Positions 1 to 10,521 of a stretch of 64,000 bases of DNA are shown piece by piece; position 1 is the first letter of the stretch, and each line of letters opens with the position of its first letter. Source of the stretch: Selaginella moellendorffii (taxonomy: Eukaryota; Streptophyta; Lycopodiopsida; Selaginellales; Selaginellaceae); contig NW_003314336.1 of NCBI RefSeq assembly GCF_000143415.4, forward strand, positions 248,796 to 312,795. The letters run 5' to 3'. The position numbers and the translations under genes were made by a program. Under the pieces are notes generated by a model that worked only from the letters and a program-made list of their open reading frames with translations, was not told where the DNA came from and did no database searches.

Positions 1-770
1 AACCAACTTGGCCATCCGCCACTGGCCCCCTTTGTGACAGCACTTCCCTGTCACTAGATCCAAAAATGCGCCCATAGTGTCTTCCACGTCCATCCACCAC
101 AGACACTTCGCTATGTCGGGATGTCGTCCTGAACTGTCCTCCACCAGTCAACAAAGTTCCCATGACTTGGTCGTGTTTCCACGACTCAAGTCGCCAAGAA
201 CCTCCGACACATGCAGCTTCACGCTCCCCGTACCTCAGTCGCCACCTTGCATGGCCCGACCTAAGGCGAGAAATCCCACTCGAAGCTGCGAGACCAGCAA
301 CCGTCGCGTTTCCACCATGTTGCTGCCGTGCCAACCACATGCAACGAAGATCCCTGACACTTAGAGTGGCCGGATCAAAGATCGCGCCGCCACCCTGAGT
401 CCTGCCCTAACCGTAGTTAGGGCAAAAGCCAGCCAAGAACCCTAACCCTAGCCACGAATTAGGGCAGGTGAGAACTCTGAGACCGTGAAGAATTTTTGCC
501 TGCGCTTCTGGGAGGGTGTGAGGCTCCCTCCCAGCTATCCCCCTGTGAATTTTTGTGGAAAAATTCCAAGCCGTTCAGGAGTTATGAGCTCCCAAAAAAC
601 TTGAAACCATGAGAAGCGAAAAAAGAAGAGGAGGAGAGGAGAGCGTCCAGATCTGCGTGTTGCTGCTGCAGCCGTGGTGTTCCTAACTGCCCTCTCCACT
701 CCTCCAAATCTCTGAGCCCCGAAAAACCCTAGCCGCCGCCGAAGAGACCTAAAAACAGCAGCGACCTAGG
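1..770. other. Unassigned sequence, no gene recognised
   Basis: No convincing coding region is seen: the two short open frames at 77-398 have no recognisable motif. The stretch is GC-richer than what follows, contains scattered CCCTAA/TTAGGG-like words (about 400-470 and 727-733) and a purine-rich tract (about 610-640). It does not match transposon copies 2 or 3, whose similarity to copy 1 begins abruptly at about 771. It could be the flank of a truncation, or a sequence joined to the transposon by recombination. Confidence 0.5.
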
Positions 771-1171
771 TCCAACCGTTAGATCGCAACTAGATTTTAC
801 AGAATGGTATACAATGTCTTTCTTGATGACCCTGCAAAGAAGCATCTCGATCGGACACCACATAAGACCACACGAGCCTTACAATGTTTCAGGGGCATTT
901 GCCATAGATCCGACCGTTATTTTGCTCCAAGATTTTACAGTTTGGTGTGCATTGACCTTTCCATCGAAACTGCAAAGGGACATCACAATCAGATGTGGGA
1001 TCACAAGAAACTAACTTCACTAACTCTGGTTTCACCAAGATCTACGTAAGGAGTTATGAAATGAAAGGACCCTCTCTATTGAAATGTGTTTATGGTCCTA
1101 GGGGCATTGTGACATATCGAAGGATTTTGCATCAAGTTTTGTATTTGCATGTTTATCAAGCTACTGAATTG

Positions 1172-1198
1172 CTAAACCCTAAACCCTAAACCCTAAAC
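1172..1198 (+). repeat. Telomere-type CCCTAAA repeats (copy 1)
   Basis: Three consecutive CCCTAAA units lie in the leader region upstream of the transposase. The same three units occur at 21129-21155 in copy 2, while copy 3 has a single unit at about 48597. Short AAACCCTAA (telo-box) elements are known promoter elements in plants; a promoter role here is inference. Confidence 0.8.
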
Positions 1199-1999
1199 AT
1201 GTGGCAAATGCTGCGTGAAGAAAGATGCCCTTTCTGGGCAAATGCTGTAAGAGGCAGATGCCGAGCAGATGTATCTCAGGCTAGCGAAGGGGACAAACGA
1301 AAACTAGCTATAAACATGATGGGATGCAAATAGATTACTAGGCTGGTCTTGCAAAAATCAAAAACCATAATTGAAAACATTGAAAATGCAAAAAGAAAGG
1401 TTTATAATATTTTTAAATTTTAAGCAATCAAAGGAATGTAAGTAGGGCATGTGTTTGTAAGTTTAAAAATGCCTCAACCACTTAAATTCCCAAGTAAATA
1501 AAGCTGTTTCTATTTTTGGTACAGATAAACTTTATAGTGTGTGGGCTCATGCAATTTTGAACCCAATTTTGAAAATGCACCAAAAAATGCTCGAGTAGCA
1601 TTATTCTTTGAATGACGTGTGGCCTTATATTGCCATAAATGGACGTACACACACAGCATAATTATTCCTTTACACGGCGAATAATCTTGGCGCGGATCGC
1701 TGATATGGCATGGCAAAGTTCGAATCACTCACATGGCACAACTGGATCGAGGCAAGGATATGATGTGACAAAGTTCAACCTCCGACAGCAAAGTCTAGAA
1801 GCTACTCAGTTTGAAATTTGTCAGAGGAATCATAAGATCTGGTTTGTCAGAGGATTTGATGTGACGTTCAAGCGTGTGTTATTTTTGAATTCTCGAACTC
1901 ATTCCTAGGTCTATCATTTTTGTGCACCGTGTTCTTGGTTCCGCTGAGCGCAGTGAGCGCTGCTTGTGTAAGCGGTGTTGTGAGCTGTGGTTTATGCGT

Positions 2000-2140
2000 C
2001 TACGAGCGGTTGCGGCATTGTGAGCGCCATTGCGAGCGGCAGTTTATGCGAGTGGCAGTTTGTGCGAGCGGCACTACGAGCAGTTGCGGTGTTGCGAGCG
2101 GCGCTACGAGTAGTTGCGGTGTTGCGAGCGGCACTGTCTT
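2000..2140 (+). repeat. GCG-rich degenerate tandem repeat (copy 1)
   Basis: Repeated words of the type GTTGCGGTGTTGCGAGCGGC and CGCTACGAGCAG make an imperfect tandem array in the leader of the transposase gene. Equivalent arrays lie at about 21985-22125 and 49395-49535. All reading frames through it give low-complexity peptides, so I treat it as non-coding leader or promoter DNA. Confidence 0.6.
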
Positions 2141-2226
2141 TGGTGTGGCTACCGCTTCCTCTTGATATTCGGCACTTGTGCTTCCTGGTATGTTCACCAT
2201 GGAATGGCTTAGGACCACATTTAGAA

Positions 2227-2416
2227 ATGGCATGAGGCCACATGCCATCTTAGGCCCTTGCAATTTCATGGCTAGCGTATTGTCATGTATGTTTTTACTT
2301 GCCTGCAACTGTGTGTATATCAAGATAGCATGAGGCCTCATGCCAATTTTGTGAATGCGAAATTTCACGTGGGTGTCAATAGCATGTTTGAATAATGGCA
2401 TGTGGCCTCATGCTAT
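2227..2416. repeat. Three 22-bp palindromes upstream of transposase (copy 1)
   Basis: Copies of the palindrome lie at 2227-2248, 2325-2346 and 2395-2416. The middle one occupies the place where copies 2 and 3 instead hold a ~192-bp hairpin bounded by two palindromes. Confidence 0.85.
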
Positions 2417-2498
2417 TGAGGTTGTTTGGTATGTTATGATTTAGGCCATTCTCCAATCATTTTTTGTATGGTCTTAACTTCTTTTCTGCACTTTCAGA

Positions 2499-5400
2499 AT
2501 GGCCTTCAGGGTTGGGGAAAAGGTTTACATTTTGAATGGTGGGAAGAGAGTTGCAAAAGGGACCCTTGTGTCTATGGATCGGAACTTTGTTATACACTGT
2601 CAAAGGCTTGGGGAAGGCAATGCTGCTGTATCAATAGAGACTGTCTTCGATGGGAATGTGGTCGTTATTGAACGAGGAGAGATGGTCGTCGGGGTAAATG
2701 TTGTTGTTGCCTTGAAAAATCTTCAGAAGAAAGCAGATGTTGGGGACAGCGCAAGTGCGACGCATGTTCCCTCCGTGGATCTTAAGAACCGTGCTACATG
2801 GATTCAGGCAAAGGTGTTTCTAAACAACCCCGAAGGGGAGGTGGTAGCTGAGGGCTTAGCCACAGTTGTCGATCCAAGAGATGCGGTTGCTAATCAAGAA
2901 TTGGGCTGGGATGATATTGGAGTTGCGATTTTAGAGGTTGTTGACACAGAAGAAAATAGTCTGACTATTGGAAGCATTGTGCGGTGGAAATTGAGGCACT
3001 TAGTGTTTGAGAATGTGAAGGATTCACAATCAAACACCACTACAATTGATGACAAAACATCTCTTCATGGGAAAAGAAAGTACACCTTCCTAAAGCGTAG
3101 CCAAAGGGATCTGAGCAACGAACCGAAAAGGCAGAAAATGGCGATGGAGGTTCGAATGGTCTCGACAGTTGCTTGTTGCAAGAGGAGGTGCTGTCAACAT
3201 GCTGATTGGGATGCTATTGAAGAGGAGAAAGCAAGATACAAGACATTGTCCTGGAAGGCAGCTCGCAATTTTGTGTATGAGGCATTACGGTCATCTGTTG
3301 ATGCTTCAGAACATCAGGTGGGGGGCATGGTCTTCCAGAGGGGTTTGGTCTGCATGAAGGCATGGAGAATCATTTATGGAGACCCTCGAACCACATTCTA
3401 CAGAATCAAAACTGAGTTCGAGGAACAAAGGGTTCAATAGGCAGTCCATGGGAACGACGGTACGCACAAAACCAGGGGTCATGTTGTATATGGAGAGGCA
3501 ATCTTCAAGAGGTTTGTCGAGACATGTAGCGAGCAGCAACCACATAAAACCCGCCTCTTGGAAGATGGAACACGAGACACCCAACGAGTTCTCCCTTCCA
3601 TGTATACCAAGGGGGCCATATTGGAAGATGTGAATCGGGAACTCCAGAGTAATGGCTACAGGAAGCTGAGCCAATCTAGATTTAGTAGATTGTGGAGCAA
3701 CAGGTTCAAGGATGTGAGTATAGGAAAGTACTCCAGCTTTTCAAAGTGTGACGAGTGCACTGCTATCAAAATGGCTTTGTCGAAGAATTCTTGCAGCGCT
3801 CAAGAGCGAGAGACGTTGGTTAGAAGGCGGCTCGACCACAACATCGAGCAGAGAAGCTGCAGGACTGCATATTATCATAACAGGATTCTCTCCATGGAGA
3901 GACCTGACTCTTACCTCTACATCATCCACGACAAAATGGACCAGAAAAAGACGTGCTTACCTTGACTCAATCCTGCCCCCAAGGCAATCTCTTCATCCAT
4001 GCAGCTGCCTGTGTCTCTGTTTGGCATAATCGCTCATGGGCATGGTGCCCAGAACTATGGGAACTTCTTTGTACCTCTATGTGCAAACATGATGATTGCG
4101 TCCCTAGCAAAACACTTAAGGTCTCTGCAAAGTGCGCAGACTGAGCTGAACGGCCAACCCTTGCATAAGGCCCTTGTCGATCGAACCCCATACAGGGTTC
4201 AGCTAGAGGAGGAGCAAAGGCTTGCAGTATCGCGTAGGGCCCCATGCCATCCCAGTGAATATGTTGGCCGTCAGATTGTAGGGTTATCACGTGAGGCCTC
4301 ATGCCATTCCGACGAGGCTGGTCGCCCGGTGAATGCACAGCCTCATCCAAACGAAGCAGAATCTCAAGGAAGTTCTTGCGGCCGATGTGGCCTTCCACCC
4401 TATCTTCTGCTCCAAACAGACAATGCTGGCAGTGAGAACAAAAACATGTACGTCTTCGCGTACTTGGCGATGCTTGTTGCCAAAGGCATATTTGAAACGG
4501 TTACACTTGGCTTTCTCATGGTTGGGCACACTCATGAAGACGTCGATGCCATGTTCAGTCACCTGGCAGAGTCCCTCCGGCGATCCAATGTCCTCACCCT
4601 CCCACAACTCTACGATGAATTCCAAAATTGCATCAAAGGCACTGTTGAAGCTGCACTTCTGACAGAGGTTCCAGACTTTAAGGGGTTTGTAAGAGGCTAC
4701 ATCAAGGACGGATCTGAAACGCTGATTGGCCACTCCAAGCCTCTTCAATTTCATTTCAGCATGCGTGACAGTGCTCCAATGATGAGGTACAAGATGAGAG
4801 AATGGGACACAATGTGGCTGCCAGTGGACGGCATTGAACTCTTCAAGAGAGATCCCATAACTGGGGAACCTATGATTCCTCAGGGTTCCCCACGGCCGAT
4901 GCACCCGGATGGACTCAAAGACCAGGAAAGTATAGTGGCCGGGATTAGACAGCATATTGCCTTCTGAAAGAGGGGGTTGGTGTTTAGTGGAGAATCCTAT
5001 TTTCAGAGGTGCAAGCCTTTGCTTGAATACTGGGAGAAGATTATATCTGCTATCCAAAATGGGCCGGTTGTATATGAAGAATTGGAAGAGTCCTTTTGGC
5101 CAGAACCCAGAGCACCAGATAGTAGCGGAACAATGTCCTCTGGAAATGCAGTGACAGATAACGATGTTGAGGATCACTATTGTGGGCCGAGGAACAAGAA
5201 GCCGGATTCAGCATTCAATCCAGTACAGGTCTACAAAGGAATGGTCGTGCTTGTCAGACCCAGTAATAAAAAACAAATGATATGGGTGGGGCACTGCATC
5301 ACTGATGCAGAGGAGGACGCGGAAACTAACTCCTTCAATGTAACTATGGAGTGGTTCAAGCCAAGTTCCGGATATACGAAGGATTGCCTAGAAAAGAGAT

Positions 5401-5628
5401 GGGTGCTGAATCCAAGGGATCTCAGCATGAGCATATCGGTGGATAATGTTGTGCATGGTTTGATGCGGAAGCAGAGTGCCACCATCACCTTGCCAGACCA
5501 TGCAAGAGATGCAGCAAGAGCATTCATAACCCGGGTTCAAGGTGAGATTCATTAATATTCCTTTACTAAGTTTCTAATGTATTTTATTTCAAGGTGAACA
5601 ATCCGAATCTGAATCAGAGGAGGCGTGA
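2499..5628 (+). pseudogene. DUF7869-like DDD/E transposase, copy 1, interrupted
   Basis: Presumed transposase of the TIR element. The frame starts at an ATG just behind a splice-acceptor-like pyrimidine tract (CTGCACTTTCAG). The N-terminal ~240 residues contain two modules of the form 'kVyiLn..g..VAkG' and 'AKVFLNNPEGEVVAEG', loosely like DUF8039 modules of plant transposon proteins. The catalytic part has IIHDKMD, LLQTDNAGSENKN and VGHTHEDVDAMFSHL, the acidic signature of DUF7869 proteins with a presumed RNase H fold. In-frame stops break it at 3438 (TAG), 3963 (TGA) and 4965 (TGA); all are single transitions relative to other copies. The last intron splits GTTCAAG from an exon starting GTGAACAATCC and ending at the TGA at 5626. 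Confidence 0.75.
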
Positions 5629-5955
5629 TGGCATGTGGCCTTACGCCATTCCTAGGTGAGATGATACAAATAACAAGTATAAATTCTTAGTTGTTCTAGC
5701 AAATCTTACTTAAAGTTCAAGGTGAACAAGCCGAATATGAATTCATCGGATTGTTATAACAAATTGCGAGGTGATGGCATGAGGCGATACGCCATTTGAG
5801 AGTGGTAGCCATTCCTATATGAGGTGAGTGAAATATTTATTAGAAATACCTCATTCAATTGTGCACTTCTAAGTCTTGGTCCACTCAGTACTGTTTGCAT
5901 GTTTCTATTTTAATTCTTTCTCTAAAATGTTATTTAGCATGTGGCTTCATGCCAT
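5628..5955. repeat. Palindromes and duplicated tail exon behind transposase (copy 1)
   Basis: Palindromes occur at 5628-5649, 5774-5795 and 5934-5955. A second, alternative version of the terminal exon (AAGGTGAACAAGCCGAATATGAA) starts near 5717, so the block 'acceptor, GTGAACAA.CCGAAT.TGAA, palindrome' is duplicated in tandem. An inverted third copy lies at about 6944-7000. Confidence 0.65.
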
Positions 5956-6268
5956 TGCTCTCCACAATCATGCATTGAATTTTTCTATCCTTGCATAATA
6001 CTTCTCCATATATATAGCATGTGCGCACATGTGATATGGTTCATTAGGCCTGATATAGTGTGTGAGGTAAAACAAAGATGATATGACATATGCATTTACC
6101 AATCACACGTGCATAAATCTAATAATATGGCGTGTGGCCCATATTAATGGCACATAAACCCATATTGTGGGCTTACGTGCTTTATGTACCATCATTCCCT
6201 TGCAGTGTGTGTGTTGGTTTCCTTTTATAACACAACGAACTCCATATTTTAGGGTGAAGAGCGTTCTC

Positions 6269-6526
6269 ATGGCAAGCACAAAATCTGTAAGTGAGGCAGA
6301 AAAGGAGACGGAGAAGGAGATAGGTGAAGATGTAGAATATATAAGTCTTCCAAACTCCCCGTACTATACTCCAGGTGATCATTTTTCTAAACAAACGGCA
6401 ACATTAACAACTATCGAGAGCGCCCCCGTAACGTCAGAGACAACAATCCAAAGCAAAACAACTGACTCGGAGAAGGATGATAGTACCGCTGAGAGTACCA
6501 AAAAGGAGGTGTCCACTAGCGCTTAG
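6269..6526 (+). CDS. Small acidic Ser/Thr-rich protein (85 aa), copy 1
   Basis: An ATG-started frame of 85 codons, MASTKSVSEAEKETEKEIGE..., rich in Glu, Ser, Thr and Lys. It has no membrane segment or known motif. The same frame of the same length is kept open at 26472-26729 and 53599-53856 with only a few substitutions, which supports it being coding or a recently active exon. It follows an intron-acceptor-like CCATATTTTAG, so it may be an alternative 3' exon of the transposase gene rather than an independent gene. Function unknown. Confidence 0.45.
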   Translation: MASTKSVSEAEKETEKEIGEDVEYISLPNSPYYTPGDHFSKQTATLTTIESAPVTSETTIQSKTTDSEKDDSTAESTKKEVSTSA

Positions 6527-7162
6527 GCTTATAATGGCGTGTGCCCTCATGCCATTTACTTGATCACCAAATACCTTTTTCCCTTTGCACTAGTATATCT
6601 TAATACTAGTCTGAGAAATAGAATGGCATGTGCCCTCAGGCCTTTTACTAAATCACCTTTGAAAGAAATGCAAGCCTCTATGTCGTAAAAAAAAGGTACT
6701 AGAGAAATTCCTTAATAATATGAATGTTATTTAGTTTCATGAAAATACACTAAGGGTCAAATGAGTTAAATGACTTCTCCAGACTAGCAATGCCTCTTGC
6801 TACACCTTCACAATTAGATTTGTTATAAAAAGATAACATTGAATAATATCTAAATGTTCTCACCATTAAGTTATATGTCTGGCTAATAGGAATGACGTTC
6901 ATCTTGGAAAGCTCACCACACGCTCAATGAACAAACAAATAGTGTGTGCGCGCATGCCATCGCTCTTCTTTAGCTTCAGATTCGGCTTGTTCACCTTGAC
7001 AATGAGATTTATTATACAACCAGATGGACTCAGTCTGGACACAAAGTCATTGCGCTAGTCACCATGCCCCAGATATGTCTAGCCCCTGGACAAAAAACAT
7101 ATAATTTCACGTCATTTTCAAATACTTGAAAATTTGTACCTAGTCCCATTTTACTGAATAAA
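6527..7162. other. Right subterminal non-coding region (copy 1)
   Basis: AT-rich DNA without an open frame. Palindromes lie at 6534-6555 and 6623-6644. At about 6944-7000 there is an inverted copy of the transposase tail-exon block (reverse complement of AAGGTGAACAAGCCGAATCT followed by a half palindrome). Confidence 0.6.
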
Positions 7163-7186
7163 TCCCACTTTAACGAAATAGAGCTT
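7163..7186 (-). repeat. Right terminal inverted repeat, copy 1
   Basis: Reads TCCCACTTTAACGAAATAGA then GCTT, the exact inverse of the left TIRs at 13484 and 39259. Confidence 0.85.
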
Positions 7187-7320
7187 AAAGGGCATGATAG
7201 CAAGAGTGTTTGGAAAACATAGTAAACTATCATCTAGTGATATTAAGGGATTAGTCCCAATATATTGGGGTTTTTGTCACTAGCCAGTGTGAGACACAAC
7301 AAAACTAGAACTCTTTATTG
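7187..7320 (-). repeat. LTR family A fragment, inverted
   Basis: The reverse complement matches about 13350-13480 and 9660-9755 (words such as GGGACTAATCCC and CTATCATGCCCTT), at lower similarity than those two share with each other. It is an old LTR A fragment into which transposon copy 1 inserted. Confidence 0.65.
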
Positions 7321-7589
7321 GGTTAAGTATATTTAGCTAATAGCATGTAAAAATTCCATCCTTATGTTCATCCAATTTAAGTACACTCGAAATGCTTAGT
7401 TAACTCCACTAGCACAAGAAGGACTGATAAAGGGTATAGCAATATCGACCTCCTACTGTTGTGGCAATAAAGAAAAAATATCCAAAAGGACTCATCGACA
7501 AGTAACTTTTAATACTCAGAGTCATATCCACAATAGAAACAGATTATCAAGATAGGCAATGACTATACTCCATTGACTAATGCTTTAGA

Positions 7590-7692
7590 GTTGGTGATTA
7601 AGCCTCTTATAGTCAAGATAGATGCGAGTGACATTGTTGTTAGGGCCATATTGCTTTAAAATGGGCATCCTCTTACATATATGAGCCATAAG
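7590..7692 (+). pseudogene. Gypsy RNase H remnant (first copy)
   Basis: Translation gives LVIKPLIVKIDASDIVVRAI followed, after a stop, by NGHPLTYMSHKF. This resembles the start of a Ty3/gypsy RNase H (..DASD..LGAVL.Q...P.AY.S.KL). Only about 35 residues survive. Confidence 0.6.
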
Positions 7693-8295
7693 TTTGATGC
7701 CACTGTAAGCAACTAAATTTCAATTTTACTTTAGTTATTTAACCACACCACCGACCACTTGAAGGAGTTTCACTCACAACCTCCATTAGTCTTATTCCAG
7801 ATTTGCTAGCCTCGAGAATGGCATTTATGCTACTCAACCTTTGCACTTGGCCCAAATCCTCCATATATCCAATCTCATGATCGACACAGAAAGGTATTAC
7901 CAACATATTAGCCTGTTACACTAAAGCTATGCCCATTCACCTTTGTTACACTAGTAATTCAACACTATCTACATCACAGTCCCATCTCTCCAAGACTAGG
8001 CCATCTGTCCATGAGTGATCATCCCTGATCCAATATGCTTACCTAATAGCATGTAAAAATTCCATCCTTATGCGTGTCCAATCTAAGTACACTCGAAATG
8101 CCCAATTAACTCCACTAGCACAAGAGGGACTGATAAAGGGTATAGCAATACTGACCTCTTGCCATTGTGGCAATAAAGAAAGAATATCCGAAAGGATTCA
8201 TCGACAAATAACTTTTAATACTCAGAGTCATATCCACGATTGAAATAGATTGTCAGGATAGGCAATGACTATACTCCATTGACTAATGCTTTAAA

Positions 8296-8400
8296 GTTGG
8301 TGATTAAGCCTCTTATAGTCAAGATAGATGCAAATGACATTGTTATTGGGGCCATATTGCTTTAAAATGGGCATCCTCTTGCATACATAAGCCATAAGTT
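8296..8400 (+). pseudogene. Gypsy RNase H remnant (second copy)
   Basis: Tandem-duplicate partner of the remnant at 7590, with the same LVIKPLIVKIDA..DIV pattern and the same premature stop before NGHPL. Confidence 0.6.
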
Positions 8401-8410
8401 TGATGCCACT

Positions 8411-9370
8411 GTAAGCAATTAAATTTCCATTTTACTTTAGTCACTTAACCACACTACCGACTACTTGGAGAAGTTTCACTCACAACCTTCATAAATTTTA
8501 TTTCAGACTTGGGGACTTGTTAGCCTCGAGAATGGCATCTATGCCACTCAACCTTTGCACTTAGCCCAAATTCTCCACGTATCCGATCCCATGATCAACA
8601 CGGAAAGGTACCACCAATATATTAACCTATTACACTAAGGCTATGCCCATTCACCTTTGTCACACCGGTGATCCAACACTATCTACATCATAGTCCCATC
8701 TCTCCAAGACTAAGTCATCTATCCATGAGTGATCATTCCTGATCTACTCCATAACATCCTTAAGATGCTCATAGACATGGGGAATTACCTTCTCTAATAT
8801 CCCTTTTTTCAGTCCCCATCAAATCCCTTTCCGTCTATAGCTGTATTCCCCAACATTGCCATTAAGTCAGGGCTCGAAGGCCCAACCACTATGTCCCATT
8901 GACCTCTAAGAGTTTCTTTCTACATGACTGTATCCTTGGTCACCACATAAGAGGACTACTCTTCTTTCCCATAGTTTGGGACTCTTGGATAACATTTCGA
9001 AACATTGCAGCCCTATATGAGCTTTGTGGGTACTCTCCCCACTTTTTACATTTGGGTGCCCTAACCATATAGCTAGAGTGAGGTTTCGATGAGCCATGCC
9101 AAGTGTCCAAGTAGGTAGTGCCACCCACACTTGGATTGGAAGCATCGACCATCCGATCCCCCAAAGGAGCTAGAGCCGGCTCTTGAACACTTCACTAAGC
9201 TATTCTGCTTGTCTGTCTGTATTCATTCTAGCTTTGGACTCCTCAGTCCAATGCTATATCATCCATCATCCAACACATAGGTATAGCCTTCCTATGTCAC
9301 ACTGGCTTTTCTTGGCTAAATTGGTTCCACTACCCTGACACTCTCTCTACTATAATTTTAGAACCCTCTA
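8411..9370 (-). repeat. LTR family B fragment, diverged
   Basis: Starts TGTAAGCAATTAAATTTCC and shares long blocks in the same order with 37706-38640 (for example CTATGCCCATTCACCTTTGTCACACCGG, given here as a landmark, and the 'gagccggctcttgaacacttcac' block). It lacks the GGACTC array seen in other B copies. No gene seen. Confidence 0.6.
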
Positions 9371-9410
9371 TAATGAAATTGTTACAATGTTTACAAGCCC
9401 CATTAGAAAG

Positions 9411-10330
9411 TGTCGCGAATGTGACTTCGGGTATCGAAAGATACTTGTTGACCAGTCCTTACGGACACTCTTTCCTTACTGCCATGACGGCAGGAGATCG
9501 GTACAGTTGGATCCCTTTAGTAGCCGCTCTTGTGCTAGTGGAGTTAACTGGGCATTTCGAGTGTACTTAGACCGGACGAGCATAAGGACGGAATTCCTAC
9601 GTGCTATTAGCTAAGCATACTTAGCCTGGTAAGGAGTTCCCGTCTCGTTTTGTCTTGCACTTGCTAATGACAAGAACCCTCGCGTATTGAGATTAGTCCC
9701 TCAATATCGTTGGATGATAGCTTACCGTGTCTGCCGAACACCCTTGCTATCATGCCCTTAGCATTAGTCTCAATTCGGTCCCAAATGCTATTTATGGAAA
9801 GTGTCCAGATTTGCTCATTTGGCATAACTACGGAATGTAGAGATCCTGAACACGATGGTGTTCATCCCGTGTCCAAATTCGCAATTTAAGGACATTCCAT
9901 ATTTAGTAAGTTTCGAGCTTGTCCCACAGACTAACTCTTGGTACTAAGGGAGGCTTGGGGTGAAAGCCCAAAGCGTGTGTCCCTCAAGGGGGGGGGGGGG
10001 GCTGTGGGGGGTTCCAAATGTATAGTAGAGATAGTGGTTGGAATGCATGTCCGACCACCTGAGACATTAGTTTGGCTCCTGCTAGGCTGTGTCGCTCCTT
10101 GTTCTACATTCGGCTTGGGTCCAAGCCCAAGCTCCACGCTGCTCTAGTCGGTGGAGTACCCTCCTTCTCGCGTTAGGCCACTAGTATGCCAAAATTGTGC
10201 CAGACTCCGTCTGACACCATTTTGCATGGAGGTGCCGGATACGGGGAGCTGGTGCTCGTGGGATTGTACCGAACCTTTGTTTCGTAACGCAACGGGCTTG
10301 GAGTTCGGCTCCAAATTCAGGTGCGCTACA
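9411..10330 (+). repeat. LTR family A, 5' LTR of gypsy-1 (920 bp)
   Basis: Begins TGTCGCGAATGTG and ends GTGCGCTACA, so it has the TG...CA ends of an LTR. It is followed directly by a PBS-like sequence. It contains a poly-G run of 14 at about 9987-10000 and the core 'GGTGAAAGCCCAAAG...TTCCAAATGTATAGTAG' shared with families B and C. The uninterrupted sequence CATGCCCTTAGCATTAGTC (about 9749-9767) is the empty site that transposon copy 2 occupies in the sister LTR. Confidence 0.75.
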
Positions 10331-10331
10331 T

Positions 10332-10345
10332 TTGGTATAAGAGGA
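10332..10345 (+). promoter_or_regulatory. Primer-binding-site-like sequence of gypsy-1
   Basis: TTGGTATAAGAGGA lies immediately after the LTR end and resembles TGGTATCAGAGC, the complement of the 3' end of plant initiator tRNA-Met, with mismatches. Confidence 0.6.
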
Positions 10346-10521
10346 TTTGTCTCAGCGATTCCTATCAACCTTTTGTCGGATTTTCTAACTCAAGTTGCAT
10401 ACACAGAGACTTTTCTAGTAGATCCGAAGCGACCTGTGTAGGATTAATTGGATTGCACCATTCGGTAAGAACGTTGTATGCATGTTCAGTTACTGATAGA
10501 GGCATGCATACAGCTAGCGGG

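Larger units (their letters stand above)
771..7186 (+). mobile_element. Multi-gene TIR transposon, copy 1 (right part only)
   Basis: From about 771 to 7186 this is closely similar, with only scattered substitutions and small indels, to 20728-27389 of copy 2 and to the corresponding right part of copy 3. It carries the transposase gene, the small acidic ORF and the right terminal inverted repeat. The minus-strand ParB-like/HAD gene and the left terminal repeat are absent. The right end abuts AAAGGGCATGATAGC, an inverted piece of LTR family A. Because the left end is lost, no target duplication can be verified. It is a truncated, probably immobile copy. Confidence 0.85.
7336..8747. repeat. Tandem duplication (~706 bp) of retroelement DNA
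   Basis: About 7336-8041 and 8042-8747 are two direct, diverged copies: both begin CTAATAGCATGTAAAAATTCC and run through the same RNase H remnant and LTR-B-like start. The duplication post-dates decay of the retroelement, since both copies share its damaged frame. Confidence 0.7.

Noticed and set aside
995-1189. Short frames in the conserved segment 804-1190 (also 20761-21006 and 48227-48472)
   Set aside because: Conserved among copies, but without motif and embedded in leader DNA with telomere-type repeats; differences between copies do not favour a frame.
1920-2235. Overlapping Ala/Cys/Gly-rich frames in the transposase leader
   Set aside because: Degenerate GCG-rich tandem repeat, open in three frames.
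4299-5177. 292-codon minus-strand open frame opposite the transposase (also 24504-25382 and 51629-52507)
   Set aside because: It mirrors the conserved transposase frame on the plus strand, carries no motif, and is conserved only because the sense strand is.
8906-9164. Minus-strand frames in LTR B (also 38058-38444 and 40499-40819)
   Set aside because: LTR sequence; frames are not maintained between copies.
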